In this document: piece by piece, positions 5,944-7,673 of the stretch
Layout: the number at the start of each line of letters is the position of its first letter
Position numbering within the stretch: the first letter of the stretch is position 1
Source of the DNA: Bacteroides sp.
GTDB taxonomy: Bacteria > Bacteroidota > Bacteroidia > Bacteroidales > Bacteroidaceae
Length of the DNA stretch: 7,673 bases
Reading direction: 5' to 3'
Assembly (NCBI GenBank): GCA_019417975.1
Contig: DYCT01000087.1
Span: 1-7,673, forward strand
The notes under the pieces: generated by a model
Told to the model about the DNA's origin: nothing
Databases searched by the model: none
Seen by the model: the letters and a program-made list of their open reading frames with translations, nothing else
Program-made: the position numbers and the translations under genes

Positions 5944-7673
5944 ATGAAAAAGGTACGTAAGATAGAATTGCTTGCCCCTGCCAAGAATTTGGAATGTGGG
6001 TTGGAGGCCATCCGTCATGGAGCGGATGCTGTATATATCGGTGCGCCCAAGTTTGGGGCAAGAGCTGCTGCTGGCAACTCGCTGGACGACATTGCGCAAC
6101 TGGTGGAGTTTGCTCATGGGTTTGGAGCACGGATTTATGTGACGGTGAATACCATCCTTAAGGACGAGGAGCTGGCGGAGACAGAACAAATGGTAAACGA
6201 CTTGTATAGGGTGGGGGTGGATGCGCTCATCGTACAGGATATGGCTTTGCTGAAATTGAACTTGCCTCCAATAGCGTTGCATGCCAGTACGCAGATGGAC
6301 AACCGTACACCTGAGAAAGTAAAATTCTTGAAAGAAGCCGGATTCAAGCAGGTTGTGCTGGCACGAGAACTGACGTTGGAAGAAATTCGACGCATCCATT
6401 CGCAATGTGAAGTGCCATTGGAGGTATTTGTACACGGAGCGCTGTGTGTAAGCTACAGTGGGCAGTGTTATGTGAGTGAGGCTTGTTTCGGGCGAAGTGC
6501 CAACCGGGGAGAATGTGCGCAGTTCTGCCGATTGCCTTTCAATCTGGTAGATGCTAATGGCGAAGTGGTGGTGCGTGATAAACATTTGCTTTCGCTGAAA
6601 GACTTGAACCAGAGCGACTGCTTGGAACAACTGTTGGATGCGGGAGCTTCTTCGTTGAAGATTGAAGGTCGTCTGAAAGATGTGGCCTATGTGAAAAATA
6701 TAACAGCATATTATCGTCAGAAACTGGATGCTATCTTGAAACGCCGTCCGGAATACGAACGGGCTTCGTCGGGAAAGAGCCGTTATACGTTTACTCCTCA
6801 ACCGGAGAAAAGTTTCAGCCGGGGATTTACTCATTATTTTTTGAATGGGAGAGGTGAGGATATCGCTTCGATTGATACTCCGAAATCGCTGGGTGAACGG
6901 ATGGGTACAGTAAAAGAAATACGCGGCAATTACTTGACTGTGGCTGGTGTGAAACCGTTTAACAATGGGGATGGAGTCTGCTATCTTGACGAACAAGGCA
7001 AACTGTGTGGATTCCGGGTGAACCGAGTGGATAGCAATCGGTTGTATCCACAGGAGATGCCGAAAGTAAAGCCACGGACGGTCTTATATCGGAACGCCGA
7101 CCAGGAATTTGAACGTCTGCTGGCTAAACCATCGGCCGAACGGAAATTGGCTGTCGACATGGTGTTGGCCGAAAACGATTTTGGCTTTTCTTTGGAACTG
7201 ACAGATGAGGACAATAATCGGGTAACAGTATGTTTTGAACAAGAGAAAGTGCCGGCTCGTACACCGCAGCTTGAAAACTTACGTACACAGCTTGGTAAAT
7301 TAGGGAATACTCCTTTCGAGTTGCGAGGAATAGAAATTCATACGTCTGCCGATTGGTTTATACCTTCATCGGTGTTGGCAGACTGGCGGCGTGTAGCGGT
7401 AGAAAAGCTGCAAGCGGCCCGGCGTATCTGTTTCCAACGTCAGCTTTCTGTCCGGAAAGAGACAAATCATGCGTTCCCTCAGAAAGAGCTTACTTATCTG
7501 GGTAATGTAATGAACACACAGTCGGTTGCTTTTTATCGGGAGCATGGAGTGCAAAGCATCAAGCCGGCCTTCGAATTGGAAAAACCGCAAGGAGAGCAGG
7601 TCGTCATGTTCTGTAAATATTGCATCCGTTATCGGATGGGGTGGTGTCCTACACATCAGAAAAAACGTTCACC
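5944..7673 (+). CDS. U32 peptidase-family protein, RlhA-like (3' end cut by window)
   Basis: At least 576 residues are present; the frame is still open at the right edge. The U32 domain begins with IELLAPAKN and GADAVYIGAP and carries the signature FVHGALCVSYSGQCY (162-176). Cys168, Cys175, Cys191 and Cys226 have the spacing of the iron-sulphur ligands known in UbiU. A DUF3656-type region follows at about 380-495. CKYCIRYRMGWCPTH (557-571) supplies a CxxC-x7-CxxH cluster. This architecture matches E. coli RlhA (YdcP, about 650 residues), needed for 5-hydroxycytidine at 23S rRNA position 2501, rather than the shorter TrhP or UbiU/V. So an RNA-hydroxylation role is more likely than the annotated collagenase activity, but this is inferred. 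The frame is open upstream to 5878, so TTG 5884 or GTG 5914 are alternative starts; ATG 5944 suits the family N-terminus best. Confidence 0.88.
   Translation, partial: MKKVRKIELLAPAKNLECGLEAIRHGADAVYIGAPKFGARAAAGNSLDDIAQLVEFAHGFGARIYVTVNTILKDEELAETEQMVNDLYRVGVDALIVQDMALLKLNLPPIALHASTQMDNRTPEKVKFLKEAGFKQVVLARELTLEEIRRIHSQCEVPLEVFVHGALCVSYSGQCYVSEACFGRSANRGECAQFCRLPFNLVDANGEVVVRDKHLLSLKDLNQSDCLEQLLDAGASSLKIEGRLKDVAYVKNITAYYRQKLDAILKRRPEYERASSGKSRYTFTPQPEKSFSRGFTHYFLNGRGEDIASIDTPKSLGERMGTVKEIRGNYLTVAGVKPFNNGDGVCYLDEQGKLCGFRVNRVDSNRLYPQEMPKVKPRTVLYRNADQEFERLLAKPSAERKLAVDMVLAENDFGFSLELTDEDNNRVTVCFEQEKVPARTPQLENLRTQLGKLGNTPFELRGIEIHTSADWFIPSSVLADWRRVAVEKLQAARRICFQRQLSVRKETNHAFPQKELTYLGNVMNTQSVAFYREHGVQSIKPAFELEKPQGEQVVMFCKYCIRYRMGWCPTHQKKRS

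Noticed and set aside
5887..6996. 369-codon minus-strand ORF opposite the U32 gene
   Set aside because: The plus strand encodes a conserved U32 domain over the same bases; the antisense product has no recognisable motif or plausible composition.

Overview
The window looks like chromosomal DNA of a gut Bacteroides or close relative. The evidence is the gene set (secreted GH29 alpha-L-fucosidase, SlyD-like FKBP with a cysteine tail, Bacteroidales-type acyl-ACP thioesterase, U32 peptidase-family protein), AT-rich leaders mostly without Shine-Dalgarno sequences, and upstream boxes matching the Bacteroides sigma-ABfr consensus (TTTG about 19-21 nt before TAnnTTTG). This is inferred from sequence features; no database search was possible.

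Layout. Bases 1-399 hold no gene I can support. They contain a triple short palindromic repeat at the left edge, several small hairpins and two strong stem-loops at 302-370. A SlyD-like peptidyl-prolyl isomerase (400-978, minus) is divergent from an apparent two-gene operon: an acyl-ACP thioesterase (1113-1865) and, 13 bp later behind an unusually strong Shine-Dalgarno, a secreted N-acetylmuramoyl-L-alanine amidase (1879-2865). The amidase converges on a membrane-anchored family 2 glycosyltransferase (2893-4065, minus), with a 10-bp inverted repeat across the junction. Upstream of the glycosyltransferase and on the same strand is a secreted GH29 fucosidase (4193-5746, minus). The 127-bp gap between them carries a complete sigma-ABfr promoter embedded in two palindromes. 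Divergent from the fucosidase, a U32 peptidase-family protein of the RlhA type (from 5944, plus) runs off the right edge.

How they fit together. This is mostly a mosaic of housekeeping and envelope genes, not a dedicated system. Thioesterase plus amidase probably form one transcript linking fatty-acid release and peptidoglycan turnover. The glycosyltransferase may act on envelope glycans. The fucosidase is an orphan here: no SusC/SusD pair or regulator is visible. I see no CRISPR array, mobile element, rRNA or tRNA. I did not find convincing evidence of a new multi-gene system. The best candidates for something undescribed are the structured glycosyltransferase promoter (4103-4172), the opposed terminators beside a gene-free left end, and the all-cysteine tail of the FKBP.
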